The notes beneath the pieces were generated by a model. That model searched no databases and was not told the DNA's origin. It saw nothing but the letters and a program-made list of their open reading frames with translations. Positions 36,231-43,731 of a DNA stretch of 64,000 bases are shown piece after piece (positions within the stretch are counted from its first letter, which is position 1; the number at the start of each line of letters is the position of its first letter). Made by a program: the position numbers and the translations under genes. Source of the DNA: Oceanicola sp. 22II-s10i (lineage in GTDB: Bacteria > Pseudomonadota > Alphaproteobacteria > Rhodobacterales > Rhodobacteraceae); NCBI RefSeq assembly GCF_002210105.1, contig NZ_AQQU01000006.1, positions 124,001 through 188,000 of the forward strand. Direction: 5' to 3'.

Positions 36231-36741
36231 AAGCAAGATCAACGAGCCCGGTCCCAAGGGCAACGAAACTCCGGCCCCGGCGGCACCTGCCGACACTGCG
36301 TCCAAGCCTGCCTCCCCGGCGCCCGGCAGCGATTTCCGCGCCTCGGCCCCCAAGGCCAAGCCGCCGGCATCGGTGCTGTCGTCCGACCTGCACATCACCG
36401 GCAACGTCAAGACGACCGGCGACATCCAGATCGAGGGCACGATAGAGGGCGACATCCGCGCGCACCTGCTGACCATCGGCGAAGGCGCGACCGTCAAGGG
36501 CGAAGTGACCGCCGATGACGTGGTCATCAACGGCCGCATCGTGGGCCGCGTCCGTGGCCTCAAGGTCCGCCTGACCTCCACCGCGCGGGTCGAGGGCGAC
36601 ATCATCCACAAGACCATCGCGATCGAATCCGGCGCCCATTTCGAGGGCTCGGTCCAACGCCAGGACGATCCGCTTTCCGGCAACAAACCTGCGGCTGCGC
36701 CGCGCACCGCGCCGCAGCCGCAGGCACAGAAAGACGCCTGA
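36220..36741 (+). CDS. Bactofilin (polymer-forming cytoskeletal protein)
   Basis: The 173-residue protein has a Pro/Ala-rich disordered N terminus (about 1-48), the central right-handed beta-helix bactofilin domain (about 50-140, with hydrophobic periodicity such as GDIQIEGTIEGDIRA and GKVTADDVVI-like turns), and a disordered C tail. Bactofilins self-assemble into membrane-bound filaments and often recruit peptidoglycan hydrolases. The start lies inside the M23 peptidase gene, so the two are translationally coupled and probably act together in cell shape. Confidence 0.92.
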   Translation: MFSKSKINEPGPKGNETPAPAAPADTASKPASPAPGSDFRASAPKAKPPASVLSSDLHITGNVKTTGDIQIEGTIEGDIRAHLLTIGEGATVKGEVTADDVVINGRIVGRVRGLKVRLTSTARVEGDIIHKTIAIESGAHFEGSVQRQDDPLSGNKPAAAPRTAPQPQAQKDA

Positions 36742-36765
36742 GCACATCGCCACGGCGTGACATTC

Positions 36766-36790
36766 GGGCGTCCCGACGGGGCGCCCTTTT
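36766..36790 (+). terminator. Rho-independent terminator after bactofilin
   Basis: GGGCGTC pairs with GGCGCCC (one G-U) around a seven-base loop and is followed by TTTTTCTTT. Confidence 0.8.
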
Positions 36791-36895
36791 TCTTTGCCTA
36801 TCTTCCGGCACCTGCCGGCCGCCTTCCCTTGATCGGCCCGCCAGACTGGCCCAGACTTACCGAAACCGGGGCGTCCTCCGGACAGAGGCAGCACA

Positions 36896-38263
36896 GTGAA
36901 CCGTCATCTCATCGTCGCGGGACTTCCCGGCTCCGGGCATGAAACGCTCGCCACCTTCGTCGCGCAAAGCGTCGAGGGCGTGACGTTTCACGGCACGGAC
37001 GTCCCCGCGCTATCGGTGCTCGGTCAGGGTGTCGCCGCCACGCAATGTCCCGACGACCTGTTCCGCCTGCCCGAGATCGCGCTGGCGGCGCGCGAACGGG
37101 ACATCCGCCTCGACATCATCGTCGCCCTTCGCGATCCCCGCGACCTGCTGGTGCTCTCGGGCGAGTCAGGCGACATCGACGGTCAGACCATCGACCTGGT
37201 CCAGCAGCTGATCGACGGGATCGGCCAGTCCGGCCTGCTGCAGGGCGTAATCCTGCCGGTCCGGATCGAGGACCTGACAACCGCCCCGGACGACACCGCT
37301 GACACCATCGCCCGGAGGCTCGCCCTGCCACGGCGCGCCGCCACGCGGCCGACCGAACCAACGCCTACACTCTGGATCTCACCCGAGACGGGCGCGCTGC
37401 TGTTCCGCACCTTCACGGCCCACCCACAGCTTCTCGACCTGCTGATCCGTCAGGGCTATGCCACCGACCCGCAATGGTTCACCGAACTCGCCGCCCGGCA
37501 CAGCACGCCCACACGCTCCACCGTGTGGAAGGCCAGGGGCGCCGCCGGTGATTTCGACATTCTGCACGAGGATGACACCCTGCGCGTGACCTGCCTCGAC
37601 GGGCCGGGCGATACGGCCATCATCACCTTCATCGGTGTCGGCCTCGACATCGGCGGCATCGACCAGCAGAGCGAGGAATTCCGAAAGCTCGGCCCCGGTC
37701 TCGGCCCTCAGGCCTTCGTCTTCGACAAGCACCGGAGCTGGGGCAACGGCATCGACATGCAGGCGATCACCCGCGCCACCGCCCCGCTGCGCGAAGGCCG
37801 TCAGGTCGTGACGCTTGGCCTCAGCATGGGCGGCTTCCTCGCCATCCTCGCCTCGGGCCCGCTGGGGGCCGGTCGCTGCATCGCCTTCGCCCCGCAATAC
37901 GCGATGCACCCGGACATCGTCCCGTTCGAACGGCGCTGGCGGGCCTATACCGACCCCATCACCGACTGGCGCGTCCGCTCGCTCGACGGTGCCTTCGTGA
38001 CCGGATGCGACTACTACGCCCTGTTCCCGCATGACCCGCGCGATCTGCAGCACATGCGGTTGTTTCCCGATCTGCCGAATGTCCACCGCTTCGCCATCGG
38101 CGCGCGGGACCACAATGTCGCGACGGCGCTCAAGCGGAACGACCTGCTCTACCCGGTGATCTGGTCGGCCATGCGCGGCGCAGCGCCGGAGGACATGCCC
38201 CTGCCGTCCACGCCCTCGGACGGCATCTGGCAGGTCACCCTGCCCGACGCACCAGATCCCTGA
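36896..38263 (+). CDS. Sulfotransferase-like domain fused to an alpha/beta hydrolase
   Basis: The 455-residue protein seems to have two parts. Residues 1-175 look like a degenerate sulfotransferase or P-loop domain: GLPGSGHET at 9-17 has His where a P-loop would have Lys, and VALRDPRDLLVLS at about 76-88 resembles the 3'-phosphate-binding motif of PAPS sulfotransferases. Residues 215-455 form an alpha/beta-hydrolase-like domain with nucleophile Ser310 in GLSMGG and a likely catalytic His406 in GARDHNV. Start is GTG. Possible role: surface glycan or capsule modification; this is inference. Confidence 0.6.
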   Translation: MNRHLIVAGLPGSGHETLATFVAQSVEGVTFHGTDVPALSVLGQGVAATQCPDDLFRLPEIALAARERDIRLDIIVALRDPRDLLVLSGESGDIDGQTIDLVQQLIDGIGQSGLLQGVILPVRIEDLTTAPDDTADTIARRLALPRRAATRPTEPTPTLWISPETGALLFRTFTAHPQLLDLLIRQGYATDPQWFTELAARHSTPTRSTVWKARGAAGDFDILHEDDTLRVTCLDGPGDTAIITFIGVGLDIGGIDQQSEEFRKLGPGLGPQAFVFDKHRSWGNGIDMQAITRATAPLREGRQVVTLGLSMGGFLAILASGPLGAGRCIAFAPQYAMHPDIVPFERRWRAYTDPITDWRVRSLDGAFVTGCDYYALFPHDPRDLQHMRLFPDLPNVHRFAIGARDHNVATALKRNDLLYPVIWSAMRGAAPEDMPLPSTPSDGIWQVTLPDAPDP

Positions 38264-38267
38264 AGCC

Positions 38268-38852
38268 TCAGGCCTCCAGCTCGGCGTCCCAGTAGAGGAA
38301 GTCCATCCAGCTGTCGTGCAGGTAGTTCGGGGGAAACTTGCGCCCCATGTTGCGCAGCTCCTCCGCCCCCGGCTGGCGTGGCGCGCGCCGCAGGCTCATC
38401 CCCGCGCGGCGGAGCGACTTCGACCCCTTGCGCAGGTTGCAGGGCGCGCAAGCCGCCACGACGTTTTCCCAGGAGGTGATCCCGCCGCTGGCGCGCGGCA
38501 CGACGTGGTCGAAGGTCAGATCCCCCACCGATCCACAGTACTGGCAGCGGAATTCGTCCCTCAGAAAAAGATTGAAGCGCGTGAAGGCCACGCGCTTCTG
38601 GGGTTTGACGTAATCTTTCAGGACGACCACCGAGGGGATCCTGATCTCGGTACTCGGGCTTCGGACCCAGGCGTCGTATTCCGCCACGATGTCCACCCGG
38701 TTGAGCCAGGCCGCCTTGATCGCCTCCTGCCAAGGCCAGAGACTGAGAGGATAGTAGGAAAGCGGTCTGAAATCCGCGTTCAGGACCAGCGCGGGGTGCT
38801 TTTTCAGCGCCGCCGGGTCCCTTACGAATTCCGTCCTGAAGTCACCGTCCAT
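38268..38852 (-). CDS. HNH endonuclease family protein
   Basis: The 194-residue protein has an HNH motif flanked by zinc-binding cysteines: FRCQYCG (Cys103, Cys106), FDHVVPRASGG (Asp115-His116), WENVVAAC (Asn130, Cys135) and CNLRKG (Cys138). The N-terminal region LVLNADFRPLSYYPLSLW is characteristic of a widely distributed chromosomal HNH family of unknown role. It is not obviously part of a restriction or toxin system, since no methylase or immunity gene is near. A 20-bp palindrome lies in its likely 5' leader. Confidence 0.88.
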   Translation of the reverse strand: MDGDFRTEFVRDPAALKKHPALVLNADFRPLSYYPLSLWPWQEAIKAAWLNRVDIVAEYDAWVRSPSTEIRIPSVVVLKDYVKPQKRVAFTRFNLFLRDEFRCQYCGSVGDLTFDHVVPRASGGITSWENVVAACAPCNLRKGSKSLRRAGMSLRRAPRQPGAEELRNMGRKFPPNYLHDSWMDFLYWDAELEA

Positions 38853-38892
38853 CGTGCACGCTCTCCCGCCCGATCAGCCCTGCCGGGGCTTC

Positions 38893-38912
38893 GGGGCGGG
38901 ACGTCCCGCCCC
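38893..38912 (-). promoter_or_regulatory. Perfect 20-bp palindrome in the HNH gene leader
   Basis: GGGGCGGGAC and GTCCCGCCCC abut as a perfect palindrome 41-60 bases before the HNH start. It lies downstream of the predicted promoter, suggesting a repressor operator or a leader hairpin. Confidence 0.5.
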
Positions 38913-38925
38913 TGCCATTAAGTTC

Positions 38926-38953
38926 ACTATATATCGGGTCTTCCCAAGGGCAA
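38926..38953 (-). promoter_or_regulatory. Possible promoter for the HNH gene
   Basis: On the minus strand TTGCCC (38953-38948) and TATAGT (38931-38926) are 16 bases apart. The -10 is a five-of-six match, the -35 is poor. The surrounding AT-rich patch stands out from the GC-rich background. Confidence 0.4.
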
Positions 38954-39116
38954 GTCCCACGATATACGCGATCACGCAAACCACTTACGGTGCCAGCGTA
39001 ACGGGCAGATGACGCATATGCAGATAGCGCGCCGTCCCCCGATGACACGGCCTCTGCCGCCGCCTAACGTGATCCCTGCACAGTCCCCCTCCGCGGGGCA
39101 TCACAGGAGACACCCC

Positions 39117-39302
39117 ATGCCGCTGATCCAGGTTTCCATGCTGTCGGGCCGCACGCCCGAGATGAAAGAGAAGCTGATCCAGAAACTGACCGAGGCCACG
39201 ATGGAGGCCCTCGGCTCCAACCCCGACTCGATCTCGGTGATCCTGACGGATGTCGAACGGCATGACTGGGCCAAGGGCGGCGTGCCGCTCTCCAAGAAAT
39301 AG
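39117..39302 (+). CDS. 4-oxalocrotonate tautomerase family protein
   Basis: The 61-residue protein has the diagnostic N-terminal proline (Met-Pro-Leu-Ile-Gln) that acts as catalytic base after Met removal, followed by GRTPEMKEKLIQKLTEA and SVILTDVERHDWAKGG. This size and motif set fits the 4-OT/DmpI tautomerase group. ATG 39117 is required to expose Pro1; the frame extends upstream without a stop but would mask it. ACAGGAGA precedes the start. Substrate unknown. Confidence 0.9.
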   Translation: MPLIQVSMLSGRTPEMKEKLIQKLTEATMEALGSNPDSISVILTDVERHDWAKGGVPLSKK

Positions 39303-39392
39303 CCACCTCCGGACGCAAATACCTGTCACCTGCGGCCCGGCGCTTGCCGGGCACGACCCGGCGTGCATCGCTCGTTCGCGGGAGGATCTCGC

Positions 39393-40025
39393 ATGACCGA
39401 CAGGACCGAAGCACTGGAAGCCCGCATCGCCACGCTCGAGGCGCGCATCGCGCGGCTCGAGGACACCGACACCATCAAGCGCCTGCAACGCATCTACGGC
39501 TACTACCTCGACAAGGCGCTCTGGGACGAGATGGTCGCGCTCTTCACCGAGGATGGCGAGGCCGAGATCGGCGGCTTCGGCGTGTTTCGCGGCAAGGCGC
39601 GGATCAGGCAGCTCTTCCGCGACAAGATCGGACAGGGCAAGGACGGCCTGCCGCACGGCCGCCTGCTGAACCACCTGCAGCTGCAGGGCGTGGTGACCGT
39701 GGCCGAGGACGGGCAGACGGCCAAGGGCCGCTGGCGCGCCTTCGTCATGTTCGGACAATACGGCGAGGGCTCTCACTGGGCCGAGGGCCCCTACGAGATG
39801 CAATATGCCAAGGGGGCCGACGGCGTCTGGCGCATATCCCGCCTGCACTGGTTCTCGACCTTCTACACCAATTACAAGACCGGCTGGGCCGAGGAATCCC
39901 GCCCGCGCAAACCGGTCGACCCCGCCTTTCCGCCCGACGCGCCCCCGACGATCGAATACGAGAACTACCCGACGCCGTTCACGCCGCCCTTCCACTACGA
40001 CAATCCCGGCCGGTCGCAGGACTAG
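39393..40025 (+). CDS. SnoaL-like/NTF2-fold protein
   Basis: The 210-residue protein starts with a short coiled coil (EALEARIATLEARIARLE), then an NTF2-like domain of the SnoaL_4 type (IKRLQRIYGYYLDKALWDEMVALFT, FRGKARIRQLF, GRLLNHLQLQGVVTV, WRISRLHWFSTFY). Such domains are found in polyketide cyclases, dehydratases and dioxygenase small subunits, and the active site is too variable to assign. The C terminus is Pro-rich. GGGAGG precedes ATG 39393. Confidence 0.8.
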   Translation: MTDRTEALEARIATLEARIARLEDTDTIKRLQRIYGYYLDKALWDEMVALFTEDGEAEIGGFGVFRGKARIRQLFRDKIGQGKDGLPHGRLLNHLQLQGVVTVAEDGQTAKGRWRAFVMFGQYGEGSHWAEGPYEMQYAKGADGVWRISRLHWFSTFYTNYKTGWAEESRPRKPVDPAFPPDAPPTIEYENYPTPFTPPFHYDNPGRSQD

Positions 40026-40056
40026 GCGTCGCCCCGCGGCGCTCTACGTTTCCCTT

Positions 40057-40497
40057 ATGACCGACGACATCCTGCCCCCCGCGCCACCGTTCCCCGGCGT
40101 CCTCGAAGCGGCGCTCTACGCCCCTGACCTCGATGCGGCCGAAGCCTTCTACGGCGGAACGCTCGGGCTGGAAAAGATCGCCCGCGTCTCCGACCGCCAC
40201 GTCTTCTTCCGCGCAGGCCATACTGTCGTGCTGATCTTCAACCCGGCCCGCACGCGCGAAGGCCCTTCGAATCCCGACATGCCCGTGCCGCCGCACGGCG
40301 CCGAGGGGCCCGGACACCTCTGCCTTGCGGCAGACGCGCTCGGTGTTCAAGCGTGGTGGGAACGGCTGACGGCGGCAGGCATCGCGATCGAAGCGGATTT
40401 TCACTGGCCGAACGGCGCCCGCTCGATCTATTTCCGCGACCCCGCCATGAACTCGGTCGAAATCGCCGAGCCACGCCTCTGGTTCCCCGACGAATAG
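40057..40497 (+). CDS. VOC-family (glyoxalase/bleomycin-resistance) protein
   Basis: The 146-residue protein is one VOC domain: LEAALYAPDLDAAEAFYGG at the start, HVFFRAG in the middle, GPGHLCLAADA and the final NSVEIAEPR, with His and Glu in the usual metal-ligand places. It may be a glyoxalase, dioxygenase or resistance protein; the family cannot be narrowed from the sequence. It lies 31 bases after the SnoaL-like gene and could share its transcript. A 3' hairpin element lies between it and the convergent monooxygenase gene. Confidence 0.85.
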   Translation: MTDDILPPAPPFPGVLEAALYAPDLDAAEAFYGGTLGLEKIARVSDRHVFFRAGHTVVLIFNPARTREGPSNPDMPVPPHGAEGPGHLCLAADALGVQAWWERLTAAGIAIEADFHWPNGARSIYFRDPAMNSVEIAEPRLWFPDE

Positions 40498-40532
40498 ACA
40501 CGACCCGCCTACACCGACCGGGCCGCATATCG

Positions 40533-40618
40533 CGCAGGTCCCCTGCTTCTTCTGGTTCCAAATACTTTCGGGGGTGAATTGCGGGCCAAGCCCGCAAGAG
40601 GGGGCAGACAGCCCCCTC
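40533..40618 (-). repeat. 3' hairpin-plus-core element downstream of the monooxygenase gene
   Basis: On the minus strand two stems (GAGGGGGC/GCCCCCTC and GCGGGC/GCCCGC) are followed by a GTATTT core and AGAAGAAGCAGGGGACCTGC. It begins 46 bases after the stop of the gene at 40665-40967 and is related to copies at 53342 and 59030. Confidence 0.7.
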
Positions 40619-40664
40619 ATCCCGCCCTGACCGATCCGCCCCGCCGCCGGGGCATAGCGACCCG

Positions 40665-40967
40665 TCAGCCCAGATCGCGGATCCTGTCCGGCTCGATCAT
40701 CTTCAGCTTGCGGTTCGTCACGCCGAGCGGCGCCATCCGCTCGCGGTGCGCGGTCATGTTCGGATGCGCGCCGTGTTCCTTGAGGCAGTCCTTGTCCTCC
40801 CACTCCTCGTAGACGCGGAAGACATGCGGCTGGTCGACGCTCTGCCAGAAGCGGTAGTCGATGCAGCCGCGCTCGGACTTCGTGGCCTCCTGCGCCAAGG
40901 CGAAATTCTTCTTGGCCTGTTCTTCGTTTCCGGGGGCAACTTCCATCGTGCCGCTGATGATGATCAT
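40665..40967 (-). CDS. ABM-family putative quinol monooxygenase
   Basis: The 100-residue protein is an antibiotic-biosynthesis-monooxygenase (ABM) dimeric alpha-beta-barrel protein: MIIISGTMEVAPGNEEQ, ERGCIDYRFWQSVDQPHVF and VYEEWEDKDCLKEHGAHPNM are typical of YgiN-like quinol monooxygenases. These act on small aromatic or quinone compounds in the cytoplasm. ATG 40967 gives the standard start. The gene is divergent from the GAF-domain gene. Confidence 0.85.
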   Translation of the reverse strand: MIIISGTMEVAPGNEEQAKKNFALAQEATKSERGCIDYRFWQSVDQPHVFRVYEEWEDKDCLKEHGAHPNMTAHRERMAPLGVTNRKLKMIEPDRIRDLG

Positions 40968-41111
40968 GACCTGACCTCCCTGTCTCGTGGATCGGGCGCA
41001 GCCTTCCACAGCGGTTCAAGGGGGTAAAGCGCAAGCACGCGTTGTGCATATGCGTGCGGTTGCGATCCGGCGCGCCGCGCGCAAGCATGTGCGGGACAGA
41101 AGGAGTGGATC

Positions 41112-41585
41112 ATGTCCGGCGCGGCCCTTGCCAAGTTCATCACCTCACTCGGGGCCGCCCCCGACCGGCAGGCGGGGTTCGACGCGCTCGGAACGCTGGT
41201 GGACGAAGCGCTCGGCACGCGGCTCTTCACGGTCATGGTTCTGGACCGGCCCCGCGCCGTCGCCTCGCGCGCCTGGACCAACATGCCCGACGCCTACCCC
41301 GCCTCGGGCGAGAAACCGATCGAGCCGAACGACTGGCTGGCGGGGATCCAGCGGGGCGAAAGCTTCGTGCGCAATTCCATCGACGAGATCGCCGAGGTCT
41401 TCCCGGACTGGGAGTTGATCCGCAGCCTCGGATGCCACTCGGTGCTGAACATGCCGGTCCGTGCGCGGGGCCAGATCGTCGGCACGCTGAACCTGCTGGA
41501 CGGGCCCGGCCATTTCACCCGCGACCGCGTCGCCGCCTGCGAGGCGATCCTGCGGCTGCCCGGTACGGCCTGTTTCCTGCTGTAA
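41112..41585 (+). CDS. Stand-alone GAF-domain protein
   Basis: The 157-residue protein is essentially one GAF domain: an N-terminal helix, GTRLFTVMVLDRP, then NDWLAGIQRGESFVRN and the C-terminal HSVLNMPVRARGQIVGTLNLLD, as in free-methionine-sulfoxide-reductase-like or small-ligand GAFs. The Cys arrangement of fRMsr is not clearly present (one Cys at GCHSVLNM). No output domain is attached, so the role is unknown. AGGAG lies before the ATG. Confidence 0.8.
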   Translation: MSGAALAKFITSLGAAPDRQAGFDALGTLVDEALGTRLFTVMVLDRPRAVASRAWTNMPDAYPASGEKPIEPNDWLAGIQRGESFVRNSIDEIAEVFPDWELIRSLGCHSVLNMPVRARGQIVGTLNLLDGPGHFTRDRVAACEAILRLPGTACFLL

Positions 41586-41613
41586 GCTGTCGGAGCGACC
41601 GGAGAAGCCCGGC

Positions 41614-42279
41614 TCAGAGGCCGAGCTTGTCCCGCATGAAGGCGAGCGCAACGGACAGCCCGTCCGGTGCAATGCCGTGGCCGGTGCCCTTCATGATATG
41701 GGCGTAGACTTCCTTGAACCCGGCGGCCTGCAGCGCCTCGGCGGCGGCGGGCAGCGACTGCACCGGCACCACCTCGTCCGCGTCGCCATGCACCAGCAGC
41801 ACCGGCATCCGACTGACCACCTCGTCGGCCAGCGCCTCGGGATTCAGCAGCCGCCCGGAAAAGGCGACCACGCCCGCCACAGGGTCTTCACGGCGCGGCG
41901 CGACATGCAGCGACATCATCGTGCCCTGGCTGAAGCCGAACAGGACCACCTGTTCCGGCAGCACGTCCTCGTCCACCATCAGCGCGTCGAGAAAGGCGTT
42001 GATGTCGGCCACCGCCGCCTCGCGCCCCGCCTCGGCCTCTTCCTCGGACGACCCGTCCATCCACGGGATCGGAAACCACTGATAGCCGAAGGGCGCACCC
42101 GGCACGCTTTCCGGCGCGTCCGGCGCGACGAACAGGGTGTCGGGCATGTGTTCGCCCAGCACGTCGGCAATCCCCAGCAGGTCCGCGCCGTTCGCGCCAT
42201 ATCCGTGCAGGAAGACGACGATGGATCGCGTGTCCCCCGACAGCGGCTCCTTCCGGCCCGCGTTCAGAACTCGTGTCAT
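41614..42279 (-). CDS. Phospholipase/carboxylesterase family alpha/beta hydrolase
   Basis: The 221-residue protein matches the carboxylesterase/phospholipase (YpfH/LYPLA-like) family: IVVFLHGYGANGADL, the nucleophile Ser117 in GFSQGT, the acid around HGDADEVVP (Asp168), and His201 in GTGHGI. The substrate class (short acyl esters or thioesters) is inferred from the family. The start ATG lies within the end of the glycosylase gene (four-base overlap), so the two are translationally coupled. Confidence 0.88.
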   Translation of the reverse strand: MTRVLNAGRKEPLSGDTRSIVVFLHGYGANGADLLGIADVLGEHMPDTLFVAPDAPESVPGAPFGYQWFPIPWMDGSSEEEAEAGREAAVADINAFLDALMVDEDVLPEQVVLFGFSQGTMMSLHVAPRREDPVAGVVAFSGRLLNPEALADEVVSRMPVLLVHGDADEVVPVQSLPAAAEALQAAGFKEVYAHIMKGTGHGIAPDGLSVALAFMRDKLGL

Positions 42280-42905
42280 AGGGTCCCCTCCCGTTTCTTC
42301 TCGGCCGCGTAAAAGGCCCAGAGCATCCGCGCCGCCACCGCCCGCCACGGGCTCCAGCGGCCGGCCATGTCCCGGATCGCACCCGCGTCCGGCCGGTCCG
42401 ACAAGCCGTAGAGGATCCGCGCGCCCTCCTGCAAGGCCAGATCGCCCGCCGGAAAGACATCCGCCCGGCCCAGCGCCGCAAGGGCATAGATCTCCGCCGT
42501 CCACGGCCCGATCCCCGGCAGCGCAACCAGCGTCGCGATGGCCGCGGCGTCCGGCATGTCGCGCAGCGCGTCGAAATCGACCCCCGTCCCGGCGATCCCC
42601 AGCGCATAGCGGATCTTGGGCCGCGACAGGCCGACGCCCCGCAGCCCTTCCTCGCCCGCCGCCAGCACCGCCTCCGGCGCGGTCAGGCCCGCCCCCTCCA
42701 CCCGCGCCCAGATCGCGGCGGCCGAGGCGACCGAGACCTGCTGCCCCACGATCGCCTGCATCAGCGCCACGAAACCGTCCGGCCTGCGCCGCAGCGGCGG
42801 CAGGCCGCAGCGCTCCAGCGCCCGCGCCATGCCCGTATCCCGCGCGGCCAGCCAGTCGGCGCCTTCCCGCACGTCCTCCATGCTCTCGATCAAGCGTCCC
42901 GTCAC
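42276..42905 (-). CDS. DNA-3-methyladenine glycosylase, AlkA-like HhH-GPD protein
   Basis: The 209-residue protein has the helix-hairpin-helix GPD core: MQAIVGQQVSV, LSRPKIRYALGIA, and ALPGIGPWTAEIYALAALGRADVFPAGDLALQ, which includes the catalytic Asp of the glycosylase family. It excises alkylated purines in base excision repair. GTG 42905 is chosen as start; ATG 42950 or ATG 42881 remain possible. The region 42906-43176 upstream holds no gene I can recognise. Confidence 0.83.
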   Translation of the reverse strand: MTGRLIESMEDVREGADWLAARDTGMARALERCGLPPLRRRPDGFVALMQAIVGQQVSVASAAAIWARVEGAGLTAPEAVLAAGEEGLRGVGLSRPKIRYALGIAGTGVDFDALRDMPDAAAIATLVALPGIGPWTAEIYALAALGRADVFPAGDLALQEGARILYGLSDRPDAGAIRDMAGRWSPWRAVAARMLWAFYAAEKKREGTL

Positions 42906-43176
42906 CGCGCGGCGGTCCCTGCGGCGGGAATGGCCCCCCGCGTCCGGCATTCGGACCGAGCGGCGGGCGTGGCGGGCCCTGCGCCGGGGCGCAGTGCATT
43001 TCGGGCTCTCCGTTTCATCGGGCCGAGGATAGCCGCCGCATCCTCCGGCGCCAGACTTTTCCGCTCCCTCGCCGCGAACCGGCCCGGCGGGCGACAGCAC
43101 TGCACAATTCGCTTGGCGCGACTCGGGCGAAATCCTAGAGACTTCACGTCAGCTTCTGTCACCGCCACACCCCAGC

Positions 43177-43731
43177 ATGAGCCAGACGGACCCGTTCACC
43201 ACACCGCAGGACGAAATCAGGGCATGGCACCGCCATCGCGCGGGGGCCGGATCGGGCCTGAGCCTGACGCCCGACCTTCTGACGTTGGCCCAGTCCGGCG
43301 CCGCGATCCTCTTTGCCGCCCGCACCGCAGAGGGCCGCCCGACCAGCGGCACAGGCATTTCCTGCCGCGCCCTCGCCCCCGACCGGCTGCGCATGGTGCT
43401 GAGCGCCGGGGCCAACCGCCCTGTGCTCGAGGCGCTGAGGCACGGCAGCCGGATCGCCGTCACCTTCACCGGCTCGCAACAGCATCACCAGTCGTTCCAG
43501 ATCAAGGCCGGCACCGCCGACATCCTGCCCGTCCGGCCCGATGACCTGCCCGAGATGGAGCGCCAGTCGCAGCTGTTCTGCGAGGGGCTGGGCAGCATCG
43601 GCTTTACACGCGAACTGGCCGAGGGGTGGCTGCTGGTCGATCCCGACGACCTGATCGCGATGGAGGTCACGCCGGAACGCGTCTTTACCCAGACCCCCGG
43701 CCCCGGCGCGGGGGCGGAGCTGTTGCCGTGA
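43177..43731 (+). CDS. Pyridoxamine-5'-phosphate-oxidase-like (FMN-binding split barrel) protein
   Basis: The 184-residue protein has the split-barrel pattern: SGAAILFAARTAEGRPTSG, then LRMVLSAGANRPVLEALRHG, IAVTFTGSQQHHQSFQIKAG and a C-terminal helix-strand. It likely binds FMN, F420 or heme; the classical PNPOx catalytic residues are not obvious. Its stop overlaps the GTG start of the following split-barrel/GAF gene, so the two products are made together and may form a heterodimer or a ligand relay. Confidence 0.75.
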   Translation: MSQTDPFTTPQDEIRAWHRHRAGAGSGLSLTPDLLTLAQSGAAILFAARTAEGRPTSGTGISCRALAPDRLRMVLSAGANRPVLEALRHGSRIAVTFTGSQQHHQSFQIKAGTADILPVRPDDLPEMERQSQLFCEGLGSIGFTRELAEGWLLVDPDDLIAMEVTPERVFTQTPGPGAGAELLP

